A stretch of 11,471 nt of DNA from an uncultured Clostridia bacterium (GCA_947167435.1 CAMVIC010000032.1:1-11471), one strand, 5' to 3'; positions 1 through 7,122 are shown, counted from the stretch's first letter. The notes: generated by a model from the sequence alone, not told the origin. A program made the numbers and translations.

Positions 1-1129
1 GATCGACCAGGTCGCCCAGGGCCCAGGCGATGGGCAGGGCCAGCGCGATCTGCTCGGGGAAGAAGATGGAGCAGAGCACCATCTCGCCGGTGCCGCCGCC
101 GCCGGGAATGCCGGACATGGCAACGGAGGAGAAGACGGCCACCAGAATCGCCAGAATGGCGCGGCCGGTGTTGAAGTCCTGACCGAAGAGAGAGAAGAGG
201 AAGGCGACCTTGATGATGGCGCTCATGGCGGAGCCGTCCATATGCATGGTGGCGCCCAGGGGGATCACGATTTCGCTCACGTCCTTGCTCACGCCGGTGT
301 CCTCACAGGCTTCCATATTGGTGGGGATGGTGGCAACGGAGGAGCAGGTGCCGAAGGAGACGGAGGCGGGGGCGAACAGGTGCTTCCACATGACGCCGGC
401 AGCGCCCTTGCCGCCGCCGAAGCGGGCGTAGATGGGGGCGAAAACAAACATATAGGCGAAGGCCACCACATAGTAGATCACGAGGGTGCGGCCGTAGCCC
501 TCCAGGAACTTGGGACCGAAGGTGGCCACCAGGGAGGCGAAGAAGCCGAAGAAGCCGATGGGCGCATAGTAGGTGATGATGCGCATGGTCTTCATCAGGC
601 ACTCGTTGATGTTGGACAGCAGCTTTGCGGTGAGGGAATCCTTGCCGCCCGCCATCTGCACGCCGAAGCCGAAGAGAATCGCGGCCACGATCAGGGGCAG
701 GATTGCCCGGCGGCTGAACAGCTCGGTAAAGTCGGGCTTGGTAAAGAAGTTGACGATCAGGGTCGGGATGCTGATCTCGGTGGCATCCGCGGTCTCCACC
801 GGCTCAAAGCCCACGGGGACGACGGGGATGATGCGCACGATGATGTACATGATCACGGCGGCGATGGCAGCGGTGCACAGGAAGGTAACCACCGTGACAC
901 CCATGACCTTGCCGGCCTTTTTCGCGCTGACCATGTTGGCCACGGCGCTGGAGATGGAGAAGAATACCATCGGCACCACAACGCAGAACATCATGTTGAT
1001 GAAGATCGTGCCAAGCGGTTCCAGAACGGTGGCGCCGGGCCACAGCCAGCCGGTGATCGCACCGGCCACCATGCCGAGAACCATCGTCAGCATGAACCAG
1101 TTGTTCTTAAGAAAGCTCTTGGACTCCAT
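1..1129 (-). CDS. Dicarboxylate/amino-acid:cation symporter (SDF/DAACS family), 3' end cut off by window
   Basis: A membrane carrier of the GltP/DctA type, which takes up an acidic amino acid or dicarboxylate together with Na+ or H+. The visible 376 residues start MESKSFLKNNWF and hold several long hydrophobic helices. The family signatures are in order: a serine-rich hairpin, FGTCSSVATIPTN (S263, S264), then HMDGSAM near residue 298 (the NMDGT equivalent), then the second hairpin GIPGGGGTGEM. The reading frame is open to base 2, ending at ALGDLVD in what should be the last substrate-binding helix, so perhaps 40-60 residues are missing. The start is set by an AAGGAGG site (plus-strand complement 1137-1143), 7 bases upstream. 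It is transcribed away from the AraC-type regulator at 1254, a common arrangement for a transporter and its regulator. The family call is safe; the substrate cannot be told, so no gene symbol is given. Confidence 0.93.
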   Translation of the reverse strand, partial: MESKSFLKNNWFMLTMVLGMVAGAITGWLWPGATVLEPLGTIFINMMFCVVVPMVFFSISSAVANMVSAKKAGKVMGVTVVTFLCTAAIAAVIMYIIVRIIPVVPVGFEPVETADATEISIPTLIVNFFTKPDFTELFSRRAILPLIVAAILFGFGVQMAGGKDSLTAKLLSNINECLMKTMRIITYYAPIGFFGFFASLVATFGPKFLEGYGRTLVIYYVVAFAYMFVFAPIYARFGGGKGAAGVMWKHLFAPASVSFGTCSSVATIPTNMEACEDTGVSKDVSEIVIPLGATMHMDGSAMSAIIKVAFLFSLFGQDFNTGRAILAILVAVFSSVAMSGIPGGGGTGEMVLCSIFFPEQIALALPIAWALGDLVD

Positions 1130-1160
1130 AGATATGCCTCCTTTTGGGAATTACGACCCC

Positions 1161-1188
1161 ATTATATCGAAAAATATTGCATAGTAAA
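1161..1188 (-). promoter_or_regulatory. Sigma-A type promoter of the symporter gene
   Basis: On the minus strand a perfect TATAAT (complement of 1161-1166) lies 16 bases downstream of TTTACT (complement of 1183-1188). Transcription would start about 20 bases before the ATG at 1129 and read through the ribosome site. The hexamers are seen directly; promoter activity is inferred. Confidence 0.7.
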
Positions 1189-1213
1189 TTGCGAATCCTG
1201 CTTGAAACATTGC
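1176..1213 (+). promoter_or_regulatory. Triple ATTGC repeat, candidate AraC-type operator
   Basis: ATTGC occurs in direct orientation at 1176-1180, 1188-1192 and 1209-1213. The last two are 21 bases apart and both sit in an A+T context (AAATTGCGAA, ACATTGCAAA). Two helical turns between direct half-sites is typical spacing for an AraC-family dimer. The first copy lies in the spacer of the symporter promoter, the second touches its -35 box, and the third lies in the spacer of the regulator promoter. That these are binding sites is inference; five bases is short and chance repeats are possible. Confidence 0.4.
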
Positions 1214-1230
1214 AAAAGATGCGGTATCCT
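1202..1230 (+). promoter_or_regulatory. Sigma-A type promoter of the AraC-family regulator gene
   Basis: TTGAAA (1202-1207) and TATCCT (1225-1230) are separated by exactly 17 bases. The GTG start at 1254 lies 24 bases after the -10 box, leaving a short leader that contains the purine-rich GGAAGGGGG ribosome site. Confidence 0.65.
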
Positions 1231-1253
1231 GTTCCGGGAAGGGGGCGAGCCCC

Positions 1254-2093
1254 GTGAGAGAAAGTCAGAACTTCCGCCGGGAAGGCTATCTGAACGAAAA
1301 CTATCACTATTTTCATCTGCGGGATACGGCGGGACAGGAGCGGAATTACCACTTCCACGAGTTTGACAAGATCGTCCTGCTGCTGTCCGGCAGGGTGGAG
1401 TACGTGGTGGAGGACGTGACCTATGCGCTCCGGCCCTGGTCGGTGCTGCTGGTGCGGCACCACGCCATCCATCGGGCGATTATCGATGTGACGGAGCCCT
1501 ATGAGCGGATTATCCTCTATCTGGACGGGAAATATTTTGAAAGACTCATGCCCGCGGCCGGGCTTATGGAATGCTTTGACCATGCCGACCGGACCGGACA
1601 GTGCCTTCTGCTGCCCGACGGAGAGCAGCGGGAGGAGCTGGACGGCCTGCTGCGCCGCTATGAGCAGGCCCAGCTTGACGGCCGCTATGGGGCGGAGGTT
1701 CTGCGTGACACGCTGATCATGCAGCTGCTGGTTTCCCTCAACCGCATTCACCGCGCCGGGGCGGGCGCCGGGACGGAACGGCGCTATGACGGGAAGATTC
1801 AGGCGACCCTGTCCTATATCAACGAGAATCTGGCGGCCGACCTGTCCATCGAGACGCTGGCAGAGCGGGTGTTTCTCAGCCGCTACCACTTCATGCGCCT
1901 GTTCAAGCAGCAGACCGGCAGCACGGTGCACGTCTATGTGCGGCAAAAGCGCCTGCTGTACGCCGCCCGTCTGATCCGGGAGGGAGTCCCCGCCGGGCAG
2001 GCTGCGGCCGAGTGCGGCTTCAACGACTATTCGGTGTTCAACCGGGCCTTCCGGGAGAGCTTCGGCATCCGCCCGGCGGAGCTGAAAAAATAA
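1254..2093 (+). CDS. AraC-family transcriptional regulator with cupin-like sensor domain
   Basis: A 279-residue DNA-binding regulator. The N-terminal half looks like the small AraC ligand-binding cupin: a HFHEFDKIVLLLSG stretch near residues 33-46 (His33, His35), then alternating beta-strand pattern to about residue 100. The C-terminal 95 residues carry the double helix-turn-helix: LSIETLAERVFLSRYHFMRL for the first helix pair, and the second ends in the family signature GFNDYSVFNRAFRESFGIRP. The start is GTG at 1254; a GGAAGGGGG site lies about 8 bases upstream and a good promoter just before it, so no upstream start is needed. It is divergent from the symporter and 48 bases ahead of the SirTM gene with no terminator between, so it may control both. 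The family is certain; its effector is unknown. As a full-length two-domain protein it looks intact. Confidence 0.93.
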   Translation: MRESQNFRREGYLNENYHYFHLRDTAGQERNYHFHEFDKIVLLLSGRVEYVVEDVTYALRPWSVLLVRHHAIHRAIIDVTEPYERIILYLDGKYFERLMPAAGLMECFDHADRTGQCLLLPDGEQREELDGLLRRYEQAQLDGRYGAEVLRDTLIMQLLVSLNRIHRAGAGAGTERRYDGKIQATLSYINENLAADLSIETLAERVFLSRYHFMRLFKQQTGSTVHVYVRQKRLLYAARLIREGVPAGQAAAECGFNDYSVFNRAFRESFGIRPAELKK

Positions 2094-2141
2094 AGCCCGA
2101 TCCGGGGCGGAAACGAAAGAGCAAAAACAGGAGACGAGAGA

Positions 2142-3089
2142 ATGACAGACCGAAACCAGAAAAAGAAAATAAGTTTTGCCCGCTTTTTATCCGCGGACTA
2201 TGCCGGGGACTACGTGCGGCAGGAGACGCCTTACAGGGAGCAGATTGCCCGGGCGGCGGCCCTGATCCGGGAGGCGGACTATGTGCTGCTTGGCGCGGGC
2301 GCAGGCATGAGCGCCGCCGCGGGCGCGGAATACGGCGGCCGCTTTTTCCGGGAGAATTTTGCGGAGTTTCAGCGGGTCTACGGCAAAGGCCCCTATATGC
2401 AGGACATGTATTCCGCCGGCTTTTACCCCTATCCTGACGAGGAGAGCCGCTGGGGCTACTGGTCCCACATGGCGCTGCTGGCGGGCATCGACCTGGACGT
2501 GACGCCCCTGCACCGAAAGCTGCTGGATGCGCTTAACGGGAAGGAGCTGTTCCTGCTCAGCACCAACGTGGACGGGCAGTTTGAAAAGGCCGGGCTGCCG
2601 GCGGAGAAAATCTTCGCCACCCAGGGCAGCTATGAGAAGATTCAGTGCCAGCGGGGCTGCCATCCCGGGACTTACAACGCAGTTTCGCTCTTCCGGCAGA
2701 TGGAGGCGCAGCGGCAAAACGCCCGGATTCCCTCGGAGCTGGTGCCCAAATGCCCGGTCTGCGGCGGACCGATGGCCATGAACCTCCGCGCGGACGACGC
2801 GTTTGTGGAGGACGCGGACTGGCACAGGGCAGAGGAGCGCTTCAGCCGCTTTCTCTCCGCCTGCACGGAAGGCAGGACGGTACTGCTGGAGCTGGGCGTG
2901 GGCTTTAATACGCCCACCATCATCCGCTTCCCCTTTGAGAAGCTGGCCCGGCAGCATGAAAATCTGGCCCTGATCCGGCTCAGCCGAAGCAAGGCCATGG
3001 TGCCCGCAAGCCTGGGAGACCGGGCAGTGGGAATCACCGCGGATCTGGCGGAGAGCATCCGGGACCTGGCGGCCGAGCTGAAAGAATAA
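2142..3089 (+). CDS. Class M sirtuin (SirTM), NAD-dependent protein ADP-ribosyltransferase
   Basis: A 315-residue sirtuin-fold protein. The NAD-binding loop reads GAGAGMSAAAG (residues 51-61), followed by YGGRFFRENFAEF and DMYSAGFYPYP, features of the SirTM group rather than ordinary deacetylases, which have GAGIS..GIPxFR. The active-site segment STNVDGQFEKAG holds N142 and D144, and TQGSY has Q161 where deacetylases keep the catalytic histidine. Four cysteines (169, 173, 204, 207) form the zinc site. Near the C-terminus ELGVGFNTPTIIRFPF is the second SirTM signature. By family knowledge (work on Staphylococcus and Streptococcus SirTM) the enzyme transfers ADP-ribose from NAD to a lipoylated GcvH-like protein in the cytoplasm, linked to oxidative-stress response. 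The start is set by AGGAG at 2129-2133, 8 bases before ATG. It lies 48 bases behind the AraC gene and convergent to a matching macrodomain gene. The SirTM assignment is strong; the substrate here is unknown. Confidence 0.93.
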   Translation: MTDRNQKKKISFARFLSADYAGDYVRQETPYREQIARAAALIREADYVLLGAGAGMSAAAGAEYGGRFFRENFAEFQRVYGKGPYMQDMYSAGFYPYPDEESRWGYWSHMALLAGIDLDVTPLHRKLLDALNGKELFLLSTNVDGQFEKAGLPAEKIFATQGSYEKIQCQRGCHPGTYNAVSLFRQMEAQRQNARIPSELVPKCPVCGGPMAMNLRADDAFVEDADWHRAEERFSRFLSACTEGRTVLLELGVGFNTPTIIRFPFEKLARQHENLALIRLSRSKAMVPASLGDRAVGITADLAESIRDLAAELKE

Positions 3090-3149
3090 GGCAGTCCATC
3101 CGCAGCGGGGGACTGTCAGCAGGCCGTCTGATAGAATGATAATGAGAGA

Positions 3150-3194
3150 AAAGGTTTGGCAAACTCGCAATATTCGCGAATTTGCCAAACCTTT
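3150..3194. terminator. Long inverted repeat between convergent genes, probable bidirectional terminator
   Basis: A perfect 14-base inverted repeat, AAAGGTTTGGCAAA (3150-3163) and its complement (3181-3194), with a further TCGC/GCGA pairing inside (3165-3168 with 3176-3179). Both ends run into short A or T stretches, and the element sits between the SirTM stop at 3089 and the macrodomain stop at 3248. This suits a terminator working on both strands. The T-run is only three bases, so an intergenic repeat of another kind is possible. Confidence 0.65.
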
Positions 3195-3247
3195 ATGCAT
3201 TCGGATTCATGCCGCAGATGACGTTTGGAAAAGCCTCTTCGTCCTGC

Positions 3248-4030
3248 TCAGCAGAGCAGTTCCCGATAGATCCGGGCGTTCTCCTCTCCGTGGACGCAGA
3301 AGATGACCTTCTCCAGCGGACTTTCCCGCAGCTGCGACCGTACGGTCTCCACCGCGATCCGGGCTGCCTCTGCCTTCGGAAAGCGGAACACCCCCGTGGA
3401 GATGCAGCAGAAGGCTACGCTCTTAAGCCCCTGTTCCGCGGCCAGACACAGGCAGGAGCGGTAGCAGGAGGCCAGGGCTTCCCGGTCCCGGTCCGTCAGG
3501 GGACCGGTGATGACGGGGCCCACCGTGTGCAGCACGTGCTTTGCGGGCAGATTGTAGCCGCCGGTGAGCCTGGCGCTGCCGGTGGGCTCCTCGTGGCCCT
3601 GGGCGGCCATAAGGGCGGCGCACTCCTGCCGCAGCTGCAGCCCCGCGGCGGAGTGGATTACGTTGTCAATGCAGTTGTGCCCGGGACGAAAGCAGCCCAG
3701 CAGCGCGGAATTGGCCGCGTTTACAATGGCGTCGGCGTCCAGCCGGGTGATGTCCCCCTGCCAGAGGACCAGCCGGTCATCCCCGGGCACGGTGGGCAGG
3801 TCCGCCACATGGACCACGCCCCTTGCCTCCCGCTCCGCGCTCAAAAGCGCGTCCTGTTCCCGCAGAAAACGGGGCGACAGCGCCGCCGGCTGGCGCAGAT
3901 TCATCAGGCATCGCAGAAAGAAGCGGCGCTCCTCCGCACTGGCGGAAGGCTGCGGGGCCTGGGCGCGGTATTGGGGCATCTCTTCCAGAAGAGCCCGGGT
4001 GAGAAAGGCGACGGATTCCTGCTCCTTCAT
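3248..4030 (-). CDS. Zinc-type macrodomain protein, protein-ADP-ribose hydrolase
   Basis: A 260-residue protein. An N-terminal helical part (about 1-80) is followed by the macrodomain: LWQGDITRLDADAIVNAANS (GDIT at 92-95, NAAN at 104-107), then GCFRPGHNCIDNVIHSAAG and a phosphate loop FCCISTGVFRFP. C113, H118 and C120 match the zinc-binding CxxxxHxC of the Zn-macrodomains that are genetically linked to SirTM in pathogenic Firmicutes. Those enzymes remove the ADP-ribose that SirTM adds. Length agrees with that family (about 260-270). The ATG at 4030 has only a weak GGAAG site of its own, but overlaps the stop of a 24-codon ORF (ATGA), so translational coupling is likely. The open frame continues far upstream of 4030, but that part overlaps the esterase gene and has no domain, so the longer start is rejected. 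It faces the SirTM gene tail to tail. The function is well supported; the target is unknown. Confidence 0.92.
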   Translation of the reverse strand: MKEQESVAFLTRALLEEMPQYRAQAPQPSASAEERRFFLRCLMNLRQPAALSPRFLREQDALLSAEREARGVVHVADLPTVPGDDRLVLWQGDITRLDADAIVNAANSALLGCFRPGHNCIDNVIHSAAGLQLRQECAALMAAQGHEEPTGSARLTGGYNLPAKHVLHTVGPVITGPLTDRDREALASCYRSCLCLAAEQGLKSVAFCCISTGVFRFPKAEAARIAVETVRSQLRESPLEKVIFCVHGEENARIYRELLC

Positions 4031-4101
4031 CGCCGGATCACTTCCGCGGTCTCGCCGGTGAACATGCGGAATACGTCGTAACTCTTGTCCTGAAAATTCA
4101 T
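4027..4101 (-). CDS. 24-codon ORF coupled to the macrodomain gene (leader peptide or gene remnant)
   Basis: On the minus strand an ATG at 4101 follows AAAGGAG (complement of 4111-4117) with 9 bases between, the best ribosome site in this transcript. The peptide begins MNFQDKSYDVFRMF and ends EVIRR, and its TGA shares bases with the ATG of the macrodomain gene at 4030. A good promoter lies just upstream, so this ORF is first in the message. It is too short for a known domain. It could be a coupling leader that sets macrodomain expression, or the leftover N-terminus of a lost gene. The opening SYDVFRMF loosely recalls the N-terminus of some clostridial flavin reductases, but that is from memory and weak. 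I do not assign a function. Confidence 0.5.
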   Translation of the reverse strand: MNFQDKSYDVFRMFTGETAEVIRR

Positions 4102-4132
4102 GGGTCTGCGCTCCTTTTTGATCTTTTACAGT

Positions 4133-4161
4133 AGTATATCCGTTTTCTGCGCTTCTGTAAA
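4133..4161 (-). promoter_or_regulatory. Sigma-A type promoter of the macrodomain transcript
   Basis: Minus-strand TTTACA (complement of 4156-4161), 17-base spacer, TATACT (complement of 4133-4138). The -10 box lies about 31 bases before the 24-codon ORF, giving a short leader. Both hexamers are close to consensus. Confidence 0.7.
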
Positions 4162-4196
4162 GCGGCGAAAAAGCAGGAGGCGGGTGCGCTGAGGGA

Positions 4197-4225
4197 TTGA
4201 CAAAAGGAGGCGGCTGTACGACAAT
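4197..4225 (+). promoter_or_regulatory. Sigma-A type promoter of the esterase-amylosucrase-DUF1232 unit
   Basis: Perfect TTGACA (4197-4202), 17-base spacer, then GACAAT (4220-4225, four of six consensus bases). It points away from the macrodomain promoter and lies about 57 bases before the esterase ATG. The weak -10 suggests modest strength or activator help. Confidence 0.55.
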
Positions 4226-4282
4226 GGGAGCAGAAGAAAAGCACGGTGCCGCGCTAAAAATGCGCGGAGAAAGGAGCGGCAC

Positions 4283-5176
4283 ATGTCCCTGCAGAGCTTT
4301 CTGTTCCGCTATAACTGCAAGCGCAATGACGACAAGCGGGACGCCGGACTGAGCACTCCGCCCGCGGTACTGCGCTGCGACAACCTTTGCTACGGGCCGG
4401 ACAAAAAATGGCAGCGGCTGGACCTGTACCGCCCCCGGGGCGCCGCGGAGCCGCTGCCGGTGATTGTCAGCGTGCACGGCGGCGGCTGGGTCTACGGCGA
4501 CAAGGAGCGGTACCAGTATTACTGCATGAGCCTGGTGGAGCACGGCTTTGCCGTGGTGAATTTCACCTATCGTCTGGCGCCGGAGCACAAGTTCCCCGCT
4601 CAGCTGCAGGACGTGGACCTGGTCTTTCACTGGCTGCTTCAGCACGCGGAGCGCTATCATCTGGACGCGCGGCACGTGTTCGCCCTTGGAGACAGCGCCG
4701 GCGCCCATCTGCTGGGCCTCTACTGCTGCGCCTGCGGGGACGCGGACTTCGCCGCGGCCTGTGCCCTTCGGCCGCCGGAGGGCTTCCGGCCCACGGCGGT
4801 GGCTCTCAACTGCGGGGTCTATCATATAGACCCGCCAAAGCCCGGGGAGCGGGCCAATCCCCTGCTTGCCGACCTGCTGCCCAATAAGGGCACGGCGGAG
4901 GAGCTGCGGCAGATCAGCGTGCTGGAGCATCTCAACGAAAGCTTCCCGCCCGCCCTTGTAATGACCTGCGAGGGGGACTTTCTGGCGGAGGCGGCGCCGC
5001 CGCTGGTACAGCGGCTGGAGAGCCTGGGCGTCCCGGCGGAGTACCGGTATTACGGCGACAGGGACCACGTACTGGGCCATGTGTTCCATTGCAACATGCG
5101 CCTTGCAGAGGCGGCGCGCTGCAACAGGGAGGAGTGCGACTTCTTTCGCAGCTTTCTGCCGCAGCAGCGGGCATAA
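4283..5176 (+). CDS. Alpha/beta-hydrolase, HSL-type carboxylesterase
   Basis: A 297-residue cytoplasmic hydrolase. The oxyanion motif HGGGW (65-69) and nucleophile elbow GDSAG (Ser138) are those of the hormone-sensitive-lipase esterase family; Asp232 (CEGDFL) and His262 (DRDHVLGH) complete the triad. YRLAPEHKFPAQLQD after the oxyanion motif is also typical. There is no signal peptide. Such enzymes cleave short acyl esters, for example acetyl groups from sugars or small drugs and metabolites; which applies here is not visible. The start at ATG 4283 has AAGGAG at 4271-4276, 6 bases upstream. The next gene, amylosucrase-like, starts 53 bases downstream on the same strand with no terminator between, so they are probably cotranscribed; this makes deacylation of an esterified carbohydrate one reasonable guess. 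Confidence 0.9.
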   Translation: MSLQSFLFRYNCKRNDDKRDAGLSTPPAVLRCDNLCYGPDKKWQRLDLYRPRGAAEPLPVIVSVHGGGWVYGDKERYQYYCMSLVEHGFAVVNFTYRLAPEHKFPAQLQDVDLVFHWLLQHAERYHLDARHVFALGDSAGAHLLGLYCCACGDADFAAACALRPPEGFRPTAVALNCGVYHIDPPKPGERANPLLADLLPNKGTAEELRQISVLEHLNESFPPALVMTCEGDFLAEAAPPLVQRLESLGVPAEYRYYGDRDHVLGHVFHCNMRLAEAARCNREECDFFRSFLPQQRA

Positions 5177-5216
5177 TGAGCATAAAATCATGATAAGCGC
5201 ACGATCCTATCAGGAT

Positions 5217-5221
5217 GGAGG
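5217..5221 (+). promoter_or_regulatory. Ribosome binding site that fixes the amylosucrase start at 5230
   Basis: GGAGG (5217-5221) lies 8 bases before ATG 5230 and overlaps the alternative in-frame ATG at 5215, which has no useful site upstream. The later start is therefore preferred. A small hairpin, ATCCT (5204-5208) with AGGAT (5212-5216), ends directly before the site and could affect its access. Confidence 0.7.
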
Positions 5222-5229
5222 AAACAGGC

Positions 5230-7095
5230 ATGGACAAGGGAAGCTGGAAGAAAGAATTTCGCCGGCGTTTTGAGCAGCATGAGGAGGAATTGGGACGTCT
5301 CTTCCGGGAGATCTACCCGGGGGACGAGGCGGAATGGGATCGGTTTGCCGATATGCTCTGCCGCATGTGGCAGGAGCGGAGCCCGGCTCTGCACCGGATG
5401 GACCGGCAGCGGACTGAGCAGCCCGACTGGTACAAGGGCCATGAGCTGACTGGCATGCTCATGTATGTGCAGTCCTTCGCGGGCACGCTGAAGGGCGTGC
5501 GGAAAAAGCTGGACTATATTCAGGACTGCGGCGTAAATTACCTGCACCTGATGCCTCTGCTGGAATCTCCGGCGGGCCGCAGCGACGGCGGCTATGCCGT
5601 GTCGGATTTCCGGAAGGTGGAGCCGGAGCTTGGCACCATGGAGGACCTGGCCGCCCTGGCCGGGGCCTGCCACAGGCGGGGCATTGCCCTGTGCCTGGAC
5701 TTTGTGATGAACCACACCAGCGAGGACCACGAGTGGGCCCGCCGCGCCCGGGCCGGAGAGAAGGCGTACCAGGACCGGTATTTCTTCTATGACGACTGGA
5801 CAATCCCCCGGGAATTTGAAAAGACGGTGCCCCAGGTTTTCCCCACCACCGCGCCCGGCAATTTCAGCTGGTGCGAGGAGGCGGGCAAGGTGGTCATGAC
5901 CACCTTCTACCCCTACCAGTGGGACCTGAACTACGCCAATCCCACCGTGTTTCGGGACATGACCGAGAACATGCTCTATCTCTGCAACCAGGGCGTGGAC
6001 GTGATCCGGCTGGACGCGGTGCCCTATATCTGGAAGGAGCGGGGCACCAACTGCCGCAATCTGCCCCAGGTCCATACCCTGGTGCGCATGATGCGCATGG
6101 TCTGCGAGATTGTCTGCCCCGGCACGCTGCTGCTGGGCGAGGTGGTCATGGAGCCCAGCAAGGTGGTGCCATACTTCGGCAGCGTGGAGCGGCCGGAGTG
6201 CCATCTGCTGTATAACGTGACCACCATGGCCAGCACCTGGCACACCGTGGCCACCGGAGACGTGCGGCTGCTGCGGCACCAGCTTGGCCAGGTTTTCGCC
6301 CTGCCCGGGGCTTACACCTTCCTCAACTATCTGCGCTGCCACGACGACATCGGCTGGGGCCTGGATTATCCCTTCCTGGAGCAGTTCGGCATGGGAGAGG
6401 TGCCCCACAAGAAATATCTCAACGACTATCTGACCGGCAGGTGGCCGGGGAGCGAGGCCCGGGGCGAGCTGTATAACGACGACCCCCGCCTGGGAGACGC
6501 CCGGCTGTGCGGCACCACCGCCTCCCTCTGCGGGGTGGAGACCGCCCGCCGGGAGGGGGACGCGGAGAAGCTGGACCGGGCGCTGCGCCTGGACGAGATG
6601 CTCCACGCCTATATGTTCACCCTCAGCGGCATCCCGGTGCTCTACAGCGGGGACGAGCTTGCGCAGGAGAACGACTACGGCTATCACAACGATCCCCTGA
6701 AGGCCGCCGACAGCCGCTATCTCCACCGGGGCGCCATGGACTGGGCCGCGGCGGAGCGGCGGCAGGACCGGGGGACCCCCGAGGGCCGTATCTTTTCCTC
6801 CCTGCACCGGCTGGAGGAGCTGCGCTGCGCCCACCGGGTCTTTGACAGTCAGGCGGATGCCTGGCTGGTCAACACCGGGGACGACGCGGTGCTGGGCATC
6901 GGCCGCTACTTCCGGGGGGAGAAGCTGGTGGCGCTGTTCAATTTCGCAGGAGAGGACCGGCAGATCGCCATAGACGAGCTGGGCGAGTATACGGACCTGC
7001 TCAGCGGCGTGGCCGTGGAGAAAAGCGCCCTGCGCCTGCCGGCGGGCGGCTTTCTCTGGCTGCTCTGCGACTTCGGAGAAGAAACGGAAATATGA
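5230..7095 (+). CDS. Amylosucrase-like glycoside hydrolase (GH13 subfamily 4 type)
   Basis: A 621-residue protein, close to the 636 residues of Neisseria amylosucrase, with the same order of parts: N-terminal helical domain (about 1-75), GH13 barrel with inserted loops, and a small C-terminal beta domain. Barrel motifs are GVNYLHLMPLLESPAGRSDG, DFVMNHTS (His162), VIRLDAVPYIWK (nucleophile Asp262), LLGEVVM (acid/base Glu304) and RCHDDIGWG (Asp372). Asp119 in SDGGYAV and Arg496 in ADSRYLHRG match the residue pair that holds the glucose of sucrose in amylosucrase. By family knowledge it would split sucrose and either build alpha-1,4-glucan or hydrolyse it (sucrose hydrolase is a close relative). 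No signal peptide is present, so the substrate must be taken up. The earlier ATG at 5215 adds five residues but lacks a ribosome site. The reaction type is likely; transfer versus hydrolysis is open. Confidence 0.88.
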   Translation: MDKGSWKKEFRRRFEQHEEELGRLFREIYPGDEAEWDRFADMLCRMWQERSPALHRMDRQRTEQPDWYKGHELTGMLMYVQSFAGTLKGVRKKLDYIQDCGVNYLHLMPLLESPAGRSDGGYAVSDFRKVEPELGTMEDLAALAGACHRRGIALCLDFVMNHTSEDHEWARRARAGEKAYQDRYFFYDDWTIPREFEKTVPQVFPTTAPGNFSWCEEAGKVVMTTFYPYQWDLNYANPTVFRDMTENMLYLCNQGVDVIRLDAVPYIWKERGTNCRNLPQVHTLVRMMRMVCEIVCPGTLLLGEVVMEPSKVVPYFGSVERPECHLLYNVTTMASTWHTVATGDVRLLRHQLGQVFALPGAYTFLNYLRCHDDIGWGLDYPFLEQFGMGEVPHKKYLNDYLTGRWPGSEARGELYNDDPRLGDARLCGTTASLCGVETARREGDAEKLDRALRLDEMLHAYMFTLSGIPVLYSGDELAQENDYGYHNDPLKAADSRYLHRGAMDWAAAERRQDRGTPEGRIFSSLHRLEELRCAHRVFDSQADAWLVNTGDDAVLGIGRYFRGEKLVALFNFAGEDRQIAIDELGEYTDLLSGVAVEKSALRLPAGGFLWLLCDFGEETEI

Positions 7096-7122
7096 GGAAT
7101 AATGAGAAGGAGGTAACGATTC

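Noticed and set aside
1..1129. Possible loss of substrate-binding aspartates in the last symporter helix.
   Set aside because: The window ends at GDLVD, in the middle of that helix; the final Asp may well be the expected one, so no claim can be made.
242..1366. Plus-strand open frames across the symporter gene, rich in His, Gly and Asp.
   Set aside because: Antisense shadows of the symporter, whose minus-strand frame carries all family motifs, promoter and ribosome site.
3092..3115. Small hairpin CAGTCC/GGACTG after the SirTM stop as a terminator.
   Set aside because: Six-base stem with a 12-base loop and no T-run; the 3150-3194 repeat is a far better candidate.
4031..5191. Upstream extension of the macrodomain frame to a 647-residue protein.
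   Set aside because: The added part is antisense to the esterase gene, shows no domain, and crosses the promoter region; ATG 4030 gives the normal family length.
5215..5229. Earlier ATG for the amylosucrase-like gene.
   Set aside because: It overlaps the GGAGG ribosome site that serves ATG 5230 and has no site of its own.
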